From positions 1 to 17,377 of the forward strand of contig RBNI01002831.1 of NCBI GenBank assembly GCA_003990745.1: DNA of 17,377 bases, given 5' to 3'. The notes under the pieces were generated by a model. It ran no database searches, was not told the DNA's origin, and worked only from the letters and a program-made list of their open reading frames with translations. Source of the DNA: Jimgerdemannia flammicorona (Eukaryota; Mucoromycota; Endogonomycetes; Endogonales; Endogonaceae). A program made the translations under genes and the position numbers. Of the stretch, positions 8,316 to 16,521 are shown in pieces. Each line of letters opens with the position of its first letter. Position 1 is the stretch's first letter.

Positions 8316-10342
8316 GAAGTATAATATACTGTACTTATATTTATTCTTTTTACTACTCCTTTTTAATATATTTAATAAAATAAAATAAAAATAATAAATT
8401 AATATAAAATCTTATTAAGTTTAATTAAGTAGAGAGTTTCTTTTATTATATATATAATATTTTAATAAAAATAGTTTTGTTTATTATTTTATAATAGATA
8501 CCTTAACTGATCACAATTTCTATCTTAAATTAAGTACTTTTACAAAGTCAAATTAATCAAAAGGCTACTTATAAGATCAGTTACAATTTTAGCAAACCTA
8601 GGAGTTACTTTTATAAAGCCAAATCTCAAATATTTAAAATTATATATATTAGCTAAATATTTTATTTACTGAGTTCTTTTTGTTGAGATTCTTTTTACTA
8701 AGTTCTCTTTTCAACTAATTTTATTTCTACTGAGATTTTCTTCACTAATATAAAATAAGCTAATTATATAATATTTTAAGTAAAAAAATTATAATATTAT
8801 ATTATTACATAGTACTTATACTTAACTTTTTGCTATATCTTTTTAATAGATTTAATAAAATAAAATAAAAATTATAAATTGATGGAATATTCTATTAAGT
8901 TTGATTAAATAGAGAGCTTTATTATTATTATATATAATATTTTAATAAAAATGGGGTTTTTTACTATTTTATAATTTAAAATATCACAAATTATAAATCT
9001 CTTCTGGCTATATTAAATATATATATATTATTAAAAATATATATAGTAAATATTATCTACTTTACTCAAATAGAGAGTTTATTTTTATTTTTATTCTAGT
9101 TATAATAATATATAAATTTAAATAATATAGATATTAGTATTATAATATTACCAAAATTGTGACTAGCCTTTTACTAAGCTGAATTTATTCTCTCTAGTCA
9201 CAATTTTGATCTTAAACTAAATATTTTTATAAGTCAAATCTCAAATCTTTGAAATTGTGACCTCTAGGTCTAAATCTAGAGGTTATAATTTTAAAGATTT
9301 GAGATTTGACTTATAAAAATACTTAATTTAAGATCAAAATTATAATTAGAGAGAATAAATTCAACTGAGTGAAAGACTGGTCACAATTTTGGTCTTTAAT
9401 AAGTAATATCATAATACTAATATATAACTATATTATTTAAATTTATATATTATTATAACTAAAATAAAATAAAAAAAAACTCTCTATTTGAGTAAAGTAG
9501 ATAATATTTACTATATATATTTTTAATAATATATTTTTTTTAATATAGTTAATACAGAGGAGAAGAGATTTATAAATTGTGATATTTTAAGTTATAAAAT
9601 AGTAAAAAAACTATTTTTATTATAATATTATATATAATAATAAAAAAAAGCTCTCTATTTGATTAAACTCAATAGAATATTCTATTAATTTATAATTTAT
9701 TTTTATTTTTATTAAATCTATTAAAAAAGAGTAATAAAAAATTGTGTATAAACTATGCAATAATATAATATTATAATTTTTTTACTTAAAATATTATATA
9801 ATAAGCTTATTTTATGTTAGTAAAGGAAAACATAGTAAAAATAAGATTAGTTGAAGAGAGAACTCAGTAAAGAGGATCTTAATAAGAAGAACTTAGTAAA
9901 GAAAATCTCAATAAAAAAAACTTAGCAAAGAGGATCTCAATAAGAAGAACTTATTAAAGAGGATCTCAACAATGAGAACTCAGTAAATAAAATATTTAGT
10001 TAATATATACAATTTCAAATATTTGAGATTTAGCTTTATAAAAGTAACTTCTAGACTTGTTAAAATTATGACTAGTCTCATAAGTAGTCTTTTTGATTAA
10101 TTTGGTTTTATAAAAGTATATACTTAATTTAAGACCAAAATTGTAACTAGTTATAGTATCTGCTATAAAATAGCAAAAAATATATTTTAATTTAATTATT
10201 ATATATAATAATAATAATAAAAAACTCTTTATTTAATTAAACTTAATAGGATTTTCTATTAATTTATAATATTTTTTTTAATTAAATACATTAAAAAGGA
10301 GTAGTAAAAAGGTAGAGTATAAGTATAGTATACTATAAGAAA
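8316..10342. repeat. Two-kilobase palindrome (inverted repeat) with no real spacer
   Basis: The left arm (about 8316-9267) is repeated in reverse complement as the right arm (about 9276-10342). The middle reads cctctag-gtctaaat-ctagagg (9261-9282), and even the 8-bp centre is nearly self-complementary. Matching blocks include tagtcacaattttgatctta (left) with its complement at about 9325-9345, and agagagtttctttt with its counterpart at 10210-10230. Differences between arms are mostly transitions plus repeat-number changes. Each arm has internal direct repeats: 8345-8505 resembles 8833-8975, and both return in the right arm. A transcript would fold into a long hairpin. Confidence 0.8.
9857..9987. 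repeat. Degenerate tandem repeat, unit about 29 bp, about 4.5 copies
   Basis: The unit resembles gaactcagtaaagaggatct followed by taataagaa and recurs with small changes up to 9987. The left palindrome arm (about 8675-8755) has the complementary block with fewer copies, so the copy number changed after the arms were formed. This explains part of why the right arm is longer. Confidence 0.7.
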
Positions 10343-10495
10343 TTTTATTAGTATTAAGACTACTAAGAGAATTGTATCCTAAGCAACCAGTGACTGAAAG
10401 GAAAAAAGTAATCTTTAGTAATAGTAAAACTCAGCCATTGACCTGAATTTCAAAATCCTATTACTTAAGATTAATATATATATTAAGAGAAAATA

Positions 10496-10626
10496 GACTT
10501 CAATATTGTAGACCTCTCAGATCATAACATCATCCTTGGAAAAATATAACTAACTAAGTATAATCCAGATATCAATTAGAAGACTAATGAAGTGGATCTA
10601 GTATATGAGAAAAGAAAAATCACCTG
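10496..10626 (+). pseudogene. Relic of a second Ty3/Gypsy-type pol (end of protease)
   Basis: Frame 10496 reads DFNIVDLSDHNIILGKI*, then LTKYNPDIN*KTNEVDLVYE. This resembles the C-terminal protease part of Ty3/Gypsy pol, where an I-L-G-x-x-W-L motif is followed by N-P-x-I-D/N-W. The two stops fall exactly where Trp is expected (TGG to TAA and TGG to TAG), G-to-A changes as left by repeat-directed mutation. No RT follows; the next 120 bp have no frame. It lies on the opposite strand to the large element and is of different sequence, so it is a separate insertion. Confidence 0.5.
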
Positions 10627-10746
10627 AGAAGAGAGAGTGTATTAGAGTGAGGTAGAGTGGGGTAGGGTTGAGTTGGGGCTATCTGTATGGTATGAGGATC
10701 TTATATTTATTATAGATTAGTTAATAAAGAGATCTAGTACTTATGG

Positions 10747-10767
10747 AAAAAAAAAAAAAAAAAAAAA
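10747..10767. repeat. Poly(A) run of 21
   Basis: An uninterrupted A run lies within the AT-rich island. It could be the tail of a retroposed sequence or a simple repeat; I see no recognisable LINE or SINE body before it. Confidence 0.6.
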
Positions 10768-11250
10768 TCCAGACAGTAGTTCATCAGCTTCTGAAGAGAA
10801 GAGTGAAAGAGAGTGAGAGAGTGTATTAACTTGCTCTTTATTTTTTTCCTCTTAAATAATCCTCCTTTTTGATCTTCTGACTGGTTTATCTTTATTTGCA
10901 TTTCTTTTCTTATCAGAGTGTTTTCCTAAAGATAATCTTAGTTGGATACAGATCTAGGTTACTGTAGTCTTGGCTGATACTCTTTTTATAGTTTTTAACA
11001 GAGTGAGCTTTAGTCTTTTTGTACTGAATTACATTCTTTCAATTTGGTGGTTCAAAGTTCTATCACTTCTTCTGTTGTTGCATTCTGTAATATAGTATCC
11101 TAACTGACTATAGTTGTAATATTAGACTTATGTCTTATTTCAGAGTGGGTAACTTATGTTTTCACAGAGTAGATAACCCTGATTTCCTCATAGTGTGTAG
11201 CTCCTGTTTTCTTGTAGGTTGCTCTGATTTTTACATATAGAAAGTTTTTT

Positions 11251-12112
11251 TATTGGCGATCACAGCAATCCGAGCTCCTACGAGGAGAAAGTCGATACTT
11301 TGTAGAAGTTGTAATTCAATCGAATGAAGGAGCAAAATCTATTGGCAACATGAATTCTCCATACTTGCGCCTTTCTCCAACCAGATGCAATACCTGCACC
11401 CCTTTTCCAAAGACAACGTGATGCATTGGTGCTCTTTCGGAAACAGTTACGAGGATCCCTTAAAGAGACGGCTGAACAGGATATTCTTTCCGCGATTGGT
11501 ATATTAGTCGTGTTTTCGTTTCTTCGGCTAACTATCGGGGAGTATATCAACCGCAAACGTATTACAAATGGCGAAGGTGATACAAACAATTTCGACACAA
11601 CTAGTGACATGCTTTCGATTCATCGGGTGGTGCAAATGGTCATTCGTGATGCGATGGGAGAGAGTGTGAATCCGAGGTGGCTAAGAGGCATCGTCGATCC
11701 GGCATTGAGGAATAATGGGCATTTGCGGTGGTTTAAACGCATAAAAATTCGTAAGGTGAAGAGCAGGGAGTATCTACGATGTTCGGAAGGCATAATTTCG
11801 GCCAAAGGCTATCATATTCCACAAGGCATAATTTCGGCCAAAGGCTATCATATTCCACAAGTCCGAATAGCAAACGAAGCGCACCTTCCACATGTTGGAC
11901 ACATTTTTACTCGACTAAAAAGTCCGGATACAATATCCAGGTCCTTCTCATCCGCCTGCTAAATCGAACCACGTGGTACTTGATAAAAGGTGGAATTTAC
12001 CAAGGCACCGAAGAACTCTCACAAATGGCTGTATCAATTTCGGAAGAAATACTTGGGGTGAACAACAGGACAACAGCATCATCGCTGAATGCTTTGGCTA
12101 GTCTCTCGAGCC
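11251..12112 (+). pseudogene. 5'-truncated NB-ARC/TPR (NLR-type) gene
   Basis: The remaining part covers the end of an NB-ARC (STAND ATPase) domain and the start of its repeat region. In frame 11251 it reads QQSELLRGES and NSPYLRL; after a frameshift near 11366, CAFLQPDAIPAPLF, DILSAIGILVVFSFL, then MLSIHRVVQMVIRD, the 'x-x-x-H-R-L-V-Q' signature typical of these fungal proteins; then EAHLPHVGH. After a second frameshift (about 11940) a TPR-like unit follows: RLLNRTTWYLIKGGIY, EELSQMAVSISEEILG, ASSLNALASL. P-loop and N-terminal effector domain are absent, because the sequence meets the AT-rich island at 11250. The TPR frame runs without a stop into the DUF6345-like domain. Family assignment rests on these short motifs. 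Confidence 0.72.
11789..11860 (+). repeat. Exact 36-bp tandem duplication inside the NLR-type pseudogene
   Basis: The unit starting ggcataatttcggccaaagg is present twice with no mismatch (11789-11824, 11825-11860). It is 12 codons long and keeps the frame, giving GIISAKGYHIPQ twice. The lack of differences means it is recent. Confidence 0.95.
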
Positions 12113-13500
12113 ATCCCGCAAAATTGCCTGTTTACAAGCTGTCCCTGGACCCTTGTGACGAAAGTCGAGCCGTGGACCTGGCCAAGAATCTCTACGGTGT
12201 CAAAAACTACATGACAAAGTTGGAAAGTTCGCGTTTCGTCCTCAAAGGTTACTGAGGGCCCGGATCCCAGGTCACCGTCGAGGTGGACAAGCTTAGCAGA
12301 ATTGGAACTCTGATTTGCATCCCACTCCCGACGGATGAAAAAGCCCGCACGATTGCTGACGACGTGATTGCCAAGTATTGAACCAATCTCGACCCACACG
12401 GACCGTTCAAGCTTAACTGCGGTGGCGTCATCCACACCGCTCTCGCCGACAAAACCAAAGGTGGCAACCACAAGGATCGTTATCTGGACACTCGAGTGAA
12501 CTACGAGGTGGCCATTAGCCATTCCGCCTATGGGAAAATCCCGATCGTGGGTGGCGGAGCCAAGTGCCAAGTCGGTCTGGGCGACAAAGGTTGTCTGATC
12601 GCTTTTCACGGCATCTGGTGACATGCTAAACATCCCAAAGGAGGTTGCTGATGCTAGATGGCAGGAAAGCAATTGCGTCAAAAACACGACCTGGAAATCT
12701 TATCTCGCCTATTACGCGGTACCCATAGGCTTGGAGCAAAAGTACCTCTACCCAGTGTACGTCTGCGAATCCACCGTAACAGTTGGCGGTGAAATTGTTC
12801 AGGTGCGTACGGCGATGGTTCCCGCTACCGCATTTGGCCCTGTCGTCTCTGTGCCGTCAGTAGTAGAAAAAGAAAAGCCTCGGACCAACGAAACAGTCTA
12901 TAAGAATCGCCAACGCTGCCCCGGCCTCGATTGTGCCACCGAATACCTCAGCACAATCATCAAAAAACTCCCAAATGCCCCAGCCAACGCCGTCGGCTGT
13001 GTGAATGCACTCCAAGCGATCGGTTGGACGGTTAACTTTCAATGGCCCAACAAGCCTTGGCGATCGGATTGGGCCAGCGATAATGACACAACTGGGTCGA
13101 CAATGCAGACTTTGTCTTCTACACCGGACACGCAAACAACAACGGTTGGCTGATGGGGGACAACACATTACTTGGATACGATCAGATCGGGACCGACGTG
13201 AGGGGAGATAATGATTTCGAGCGGCTCGTCATCGCCGCCTGCGGCCCATTCCAAGACGATAGAATCTCTAAGCCTGGTGGAGGTAACACCTTGACTCGCT
13301 GGGAGGGCGTCGTCGATGGGCTACATCTGATGCTCGGGTACGCATCCATCACGAATGATACCCATCTAGAGGGTTCGAGACTCATCGAGTACGCCCGCCA
13401 GGACTTCACACTCGTCCAGTCCTGGTTCCGAACCGCATACGACACCCAGGACTCAATTAACGATCAAAAACCACCAGACCATATGGGAACACAATGTTGA
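12113..13500 (+). pseudogene. DUF6345-like domain, broken, fused in frame to the TPR segment
   Basis: The frame shared with the TPR unit continues LPVYKLSLDPCDESRAVDLA, SSRFVLKG, VEVDKLSR, IVGGGAKCQVGLGDKG, IAFHGIW. TGA stops lie at 12253, 12379 and 12619, each one C-to-T step from CGA (Arg). After 12619 the reading moves to another frame (MLNIPKEVADARWQES, YYAVPIGLEQKYLYPVYV, ALQAIGWTVNFQW), then near 13093 back again: DNADFVFYTGHANNNGWLM, FERLVIAACGPFQDD, VDGLHLMLGYASITND, LVQSWFRTAYDTQ, with the stop at 13498. The pattern resembles bacterial and fungal proteins of the DUF6345 family as I remember it. The 'GHA ... AAC' pair is also what clan CD peptidases (caspase, CHAT) use as a His/Cys dyad; this is an inference. 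The gene cannot make a full product. Confidence 0.65.
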
Positions 13501-13612
13501 TCTCAACGGTCACGGGCCAATCTCACTAGTATTCACACAACATCTCTTTTATTGACATAAATCACTAGTCCGAATAATCCTAAACCTAGGACGTGATTGT
13601 GCGCTTATTATC

Positions 13613-14155
13613 CTAACGTAAAGCCCTTACTACTCTATCCTTTGTATTATTACAGTTGTTCGTTGTGAAATTATAAGATCCGCCAGATTCTGCTGCTCTC
13701 ATCAAATCTCCAATTGTGGCAAATCTCTTGGGGTTCTCTTTGTAAAATTTATCATTTCCAACAAGAGGATGAGTAAAACCATCACAAGATAGTGACCAGC
13801 CTTCTTTCAAAAGGACGCTTTCACTTGTTTTAGAAATGATCACTCCATTGTCGCTTGTGCCTTCGATAATATAGCCTCCGCAGTTAGTCTCAACGAACAC
13901 ACCTGAGTGCTTGGCACAAGGAACGAAGTCAATGGCTCGATAATACACGCTGAAACGCTTGACAACCAAACAGTTGATCGTGGGGTCTACAGGATAGTTA
14001 AAGAGTCAGTCGGGAAAAATAATTATAGCGGTTGTTGAAATTTTTTCAAATGTCATATTAATACCATTTGAATATATACGGACAGTCCTCTCCGACGAAT
14101 GCGACGAAGACGGCCAAGACGGCGAAGACGACGAGCTACTTTGACTGACTCCCAT
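13613..14155 (-). CDS. Two-exon gene, 149-residue protein with possible permuted papain-like (LRAT/NlpC-P60-like) His/Cys signature
   Basis: Exon 1 is 14155-14080, starting in a strong context (GACCATGG), 25 codons plus 1 nt: MGVSQSSSSSSPSWPSSSHS and a few more. The intron 14079-13987 (93 nt) begins GTATAT, has a CTGAC branch motif about 20 nt from its end and ends CTGTAG. Exon 2 is 13986-13613, ending RALR and TAG. The other possible donor (GTCCGT) breaks the frame. Exon 2 has KHSGVFVETNCGGYIIEGT and, near the end, YNFTTNNCNNTKDRVV. A His in an 'H-x-G-V-F/Y-V' strand followed by a Cys in 'N-N-C' is the order found in permuted papain-like folds such as LRAT and H-rev107. The enzyme type cannot be told. 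There is no signal peptide. The serine-rich N-terminus looks disordered. It converges with the pseudogene at 13500. Confidence 0.7.
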
Positions 14156-14195
14156 GGTCTGCGATGAGGAGAGACAAATACTGAATATCTCAAAT

Positions 14196-14201
14196 TTTAT
14201 A
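14196..14201 (-). promoter_or_regulatory. TATA box of the 149-residue gene
   Basis: The minus strand reads TAAATATAAAATTT, with TATAAA 41-46 nt before the ATG at 14155. The short distance implies a short 5' leader. Confidence 0.4.
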
Positions 14202-14916
14202 TTTAGGCGAATTAGTCAAATTTCCTATCGCGTGATTACGCATATTTTCATTCCTGAGCCACTGATATTGGGATTCGAAATCCTGGGTTCTGCATTTCCG
14301 CATGCTGATGGTGAAAAACAAACAAAATCATGAAATGATTTTTTACAATCCTGTATGATAGCAAGGTGGCCGGAGTGATCGCAATTAACTATTCTCACAA
14401 ACAATTGCGAATGTCTAATTTGTTCGTAAGAGGATAAAGGGAAGGAAACCTGCATCAGATGACCCTTTTCAGAAATAATGGACAAGGGACGGGTAATAGG
14501 GGTGTCTCATAAGCATGATAATTCCCCAAAATGTGAAATTCTTTATACTGTTTCCCCGTAACTGCCAGCAAGCTCTCCAAGCAAGCGCAAAGAATACAAT
14601 GGGTGCGCTTTGTTTCAGCTCGTGGTGTTCGGCTTGCGGATATCCCGATCACGGGTCATCCTGCTCCGGGTAATTTATTGTTCATACAATGCGCAGGTCC
14701 CGTGCTCGAAAATAATTCCGCACCGTAAACCAGTTTTATGTGATCTTGTGGGTGACCAGACGGGTACAGTGCAGACCACATCACATGAGTTGTGAGTACA
14801 GTAAAATTTCAATTAGACCAGCAACAACTATTAGGATCCATCCCACATATCGATCGGATATTTATACTAATACAACTTAGATAACGAATGACAAAAGCTA
14901 AACTAATAATGTTAGG
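14202..14916. other. Intergenic, no gene seen
   Basis: Only short frames of up to 86 codons are present, on both strands and without recognisable motifs. The bases gggattcgaaatcct near 14265 resemble a tRNA T-arm, but no cloverleaf can be built upstream. Confidence 0.5.
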
Positions 14917-15102
14917 TTATCTCAACAAAAAAATCGCTTGACGTATAATAACACAGAAGGGAACCTTGGCGATTCCGAAAGTCATTTTATTTTCGAAGTG
15001 GCCATAAGTTATGATTAGCGGATTTCCACTAACATCCCTCTGGGCCACACAGGAAAATTCGCAATTACCGATGCTTCCATTGTTGTATTCGTGGTCGCGG
15101 AA
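14917..15102 (-). CDS. Possible coding remnant or exon, 61 codons, no start
   Basis: A stop-to-stop frame just left of the solo LTR has a protein-like composition, with FRDHEYNNGSIGNCEFSC, NPLIITYGHFENKMTFGIA and VPFCVIIRQ, three cysteines in all. It has no upstream ATG or splice acceptor and a TAA directly before it. It could be the remnant of a small secreted protein gene broken by the LTR insertion at 15118, or chance. I do not recognise it. Confidence 0.18.
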   Translation of the reverse strand, partial: FRDHEYNNGSIGNCEFSCVAQRDVSGNPLIITYGHFENKMTFGIAKVPFCVIIRQAIFLLR

Positions 15103-15117
15103 TTAATACGTATATAC

Positions 15118-15562
15118 TGTAACGTAGCAGATGCTTAACCTTGTAAGTACGTCGGATTTCTGTATCTTGAATTCTTGATCTTCTTTGACTCCGCGGAGTC
15201 CTCGGTATGCAGGGGTGGGTGAGTTCGAAGTGTATCTGCCCACAGGCTTACTAGTTCCTTTGCTTTCTCTTTGCTTTGAACTATTTCGATCTGAGGTTTA
15301 TTCACTCTAAGATACTGGGTTATTTATACAAGTTTTGCTAACTATAAGGTGGCTAAGTAATGGCTCATTTCGCAAGTGCTGAATCTTTTAACATCTGCTA
15401 AGATTTCGCTGATTGCGAAGATTCTAACATCTCCTAAATCCTTGCAAACGTTAAAGTTTCTGCACTTTGTGGAATGTGGCTGCTATTTATGAGGTTAAGC
15501 TATATTGGGAATCAGATTCAGGTACCGCGATCAAATGTTTTGATTTCATACCATACGTCACA
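15118..15562 (-). mobile_element. Solo LTR, 445 bp, with 4-bp target duplication
   Basis: The ends are TGTAACGT...ACGTCACA on the plus strand, inverted with one mismatch, and ATAC flanks both sides (15114-15117 and 15563-15566). On the minus strand TATAAATA (15328-15321) is followed by AATAAA (15302-15297), the layout expected at an LTR U3/R border, so the LTR points left. A degenerate direct repeat (gaatcttttaacatctgcta and gattctaacatctcctaa, about 15382-15440) lies upstream of the TATA box in U3. No internal element sequence or second LTR is nearby. It does not resemble the 1.5-kb LTR of the large element. Confidence 0.6.
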
Positions 15563-15595
15563 ATACATACATCGGTTTGGGCTAGACTAGATACT

Positions 15596-15979
15596 TTATA
15601 TTATGTACAAAAATAAAGTATTGACTATATTGTGCAACGACTGCTTCCAAAAGCCGACAGCGAAATCCAACGATGTTTTTTGCACCTCGGGGTATTCCTT
15701 GACGGTGGCCTCCAAGTTACAACTTACGCTTTTGATGTACGTGCCCAAAACTTGTATGACGTCGCCACGGTAATTGCAATAAGTCGGTCCGCCGGAAACA
15801 CTGTAGACCGCCGCGCAGTGGCCATATTGGCATGCCATAACACCCTCCTGAGTAGTATACCCATATGTATCCATTGTGTTGCAGAGGGCGGCGCAAGTGT
15901 AAATGTTGACGTTGCACAGTCCATTGGAAGAGCAGAGCCAGCCGGAGGCACAAGGACTTTCGGCCATTGAGAGGGTCAT
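15596..15979 (-). CDS. Small cysteine-rich, probably secreted protein; 5' exon unresolved
   Basis: From the first in-frame ATG (15979) the product is about 127 residues, beginning MTLSMAESPCASGWLCSS. Nine cysteines occur, several in ordered spacing (GWLCSSNGLCNVNIYTC, ALCNT, MACQYGHCAAV, PTYCNYRG, KSVSCN). Upstream in the same frame lies IIRAAFLIAGAL, a hydrophobic stretch which together with MTLSMA makes a good signal-peptide core with a likely cut after SMA. No ATG is found close upstream of it, so the true start is probably in a short first exon; I could not fix the splice sites. The C-terminal part (EYPEVQKTSLDFAVGFWKQS) has no cysteine. Small, secreted and cysteine-rich proteins in fungi are often effectors or antimicrobial proteins, but no family is recognised. 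The solo LTR lies 33 bp downstream. Confidence 0.5.
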   Translation of the reverse strand: MTLSMAESPCASGWLCSSNGLCNVNIYTCAALCNTMDTYGYTTQEGVMACQYGHCAAVYSVSGGPTYCNYRGDVIQVLGTYIKSVSCNLEATVKEYPEVQKTSLDFAVGFWKQSLHNIVNTLFLYII

Positions 15980-16269
15980 GAGAGCGCCAGCGATCAAAAA
16001 AGCGGCCCGTATGATTTGAACTTGTAGGGATGTGCTTTGATGGAGTGTGATGCAGGGTACCAGCTGACAACAATTCTTTGATCTCCAACGAGCTTTGACT
16101 GTAATACAACATATGCATGAATACTTATATCACGCGACCTAACAAACAACTGAACAGCCATCCAATACTCTGCTGCAGCAAATAGTTTCTCGGATAATAA
16201 GCAACAGTTTACCACCACAGACAAAATTTCTCCTGGCGTCAAAATTCTAGTAGTTGTCTGATCAGTCAT

Positions 16270-16488
16270 CCCAATGAGTAGATCTTTGTTTCATTTCGGG
16301 CCACAAGATAGATTTGATGTGCAGTTCTTATGATACCATTGTCACGTTGCGAATGATCGATAATCACCCCATCTTGAAATGTCGTTTGTCGTCTTTGCTC
16401 ATGTGTGTCTACATCCTAGCACTTGAATAAATAAGAATTTCAAACAGAAATTGTGACCTCGAGATCTTTTAAGGCGTTTGTTCAAGCC
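16270..16488. other. Sequence before a poly(A) run, no gene seen
   Basis: There are no frames of note. An aataaataa motif (about 16424-16432) lies some 60 bp before the A run at 16489, an arrangement that can mark the 3' end of a retroposed transcript on the plus strand. No matching body was recognised. Confidence 0.3.

Positions 16489-16517
<29 letters not shown>
16489..16517 (+). repeat. Poly(A) run of 29
   Basis: This is a perfect A run preceded by ttgttcaagcc and followed by ggattaagg. It may be the tail of a retroposed sequence ending at 16488. No convincing target-site duplication was found by eye. Confidence 0.7.

Positions 16518-16521
<4 letters not shown>

Larger units (their letters stand above)
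7925..11250. other. AT-rich, CpG-free island
   Basis: From 7832 to 11256 I find no CpG dinucleotide by eye, and A+T is far above that of both sides, most of all at 8000-10400. The change at about 11250 is abrupt: CpG is frequent straight after it. There is no long open frame. The part 7925-8315 holds only AT-rich sequence with short (taa)n-like runs; 10768-11250 is pyrimidine-rich with no frame or repeat I recognise. The island looks like old transposon sequence heavily altered by C-to-T mutation. Confidence 0.8.

Noticed and set aside
8316..10342. CRISPR-like array or replication origin in the AT-rich repeats
   Set aside because: The repeats are degenerate, adjoining and arranged as a palindrome, without constant spacers. 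The genome is eukaryotic, and no origin motif can be told from AT-richness.
12079..12687. Minus-strand frame of 202 codons
   Set aside because: It is antisense to the DUF6345-like domain, whose plus-strand translation has clear domain motifs. The open minus frame comes from the base composition of the coding strand.
14255..14290. tRNA T-arm-like sequence gggattcgaaatcct
   Set aside because: Loop size is wrong and no acceptor, D or anticodon arms can be paired upstream.
15717..16118. Minus-strand frame of 133 codons overlapping the cysteine-rich gene
   Set aside because: It covers the same DNA in another frame, with no signal peptide or ordered cysteines. The frame ending at 15596 is the better candidate.
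15994..16269. Minus-strand frame of 91 codons starting MTDQTTTRILTPGE
   Set aside because: It has a real ATG but no recognisable motif, and it overlaps the probable upstream exon region of the cysteine-rich gene. It could hold that exon, but I cannot fix splice sites.
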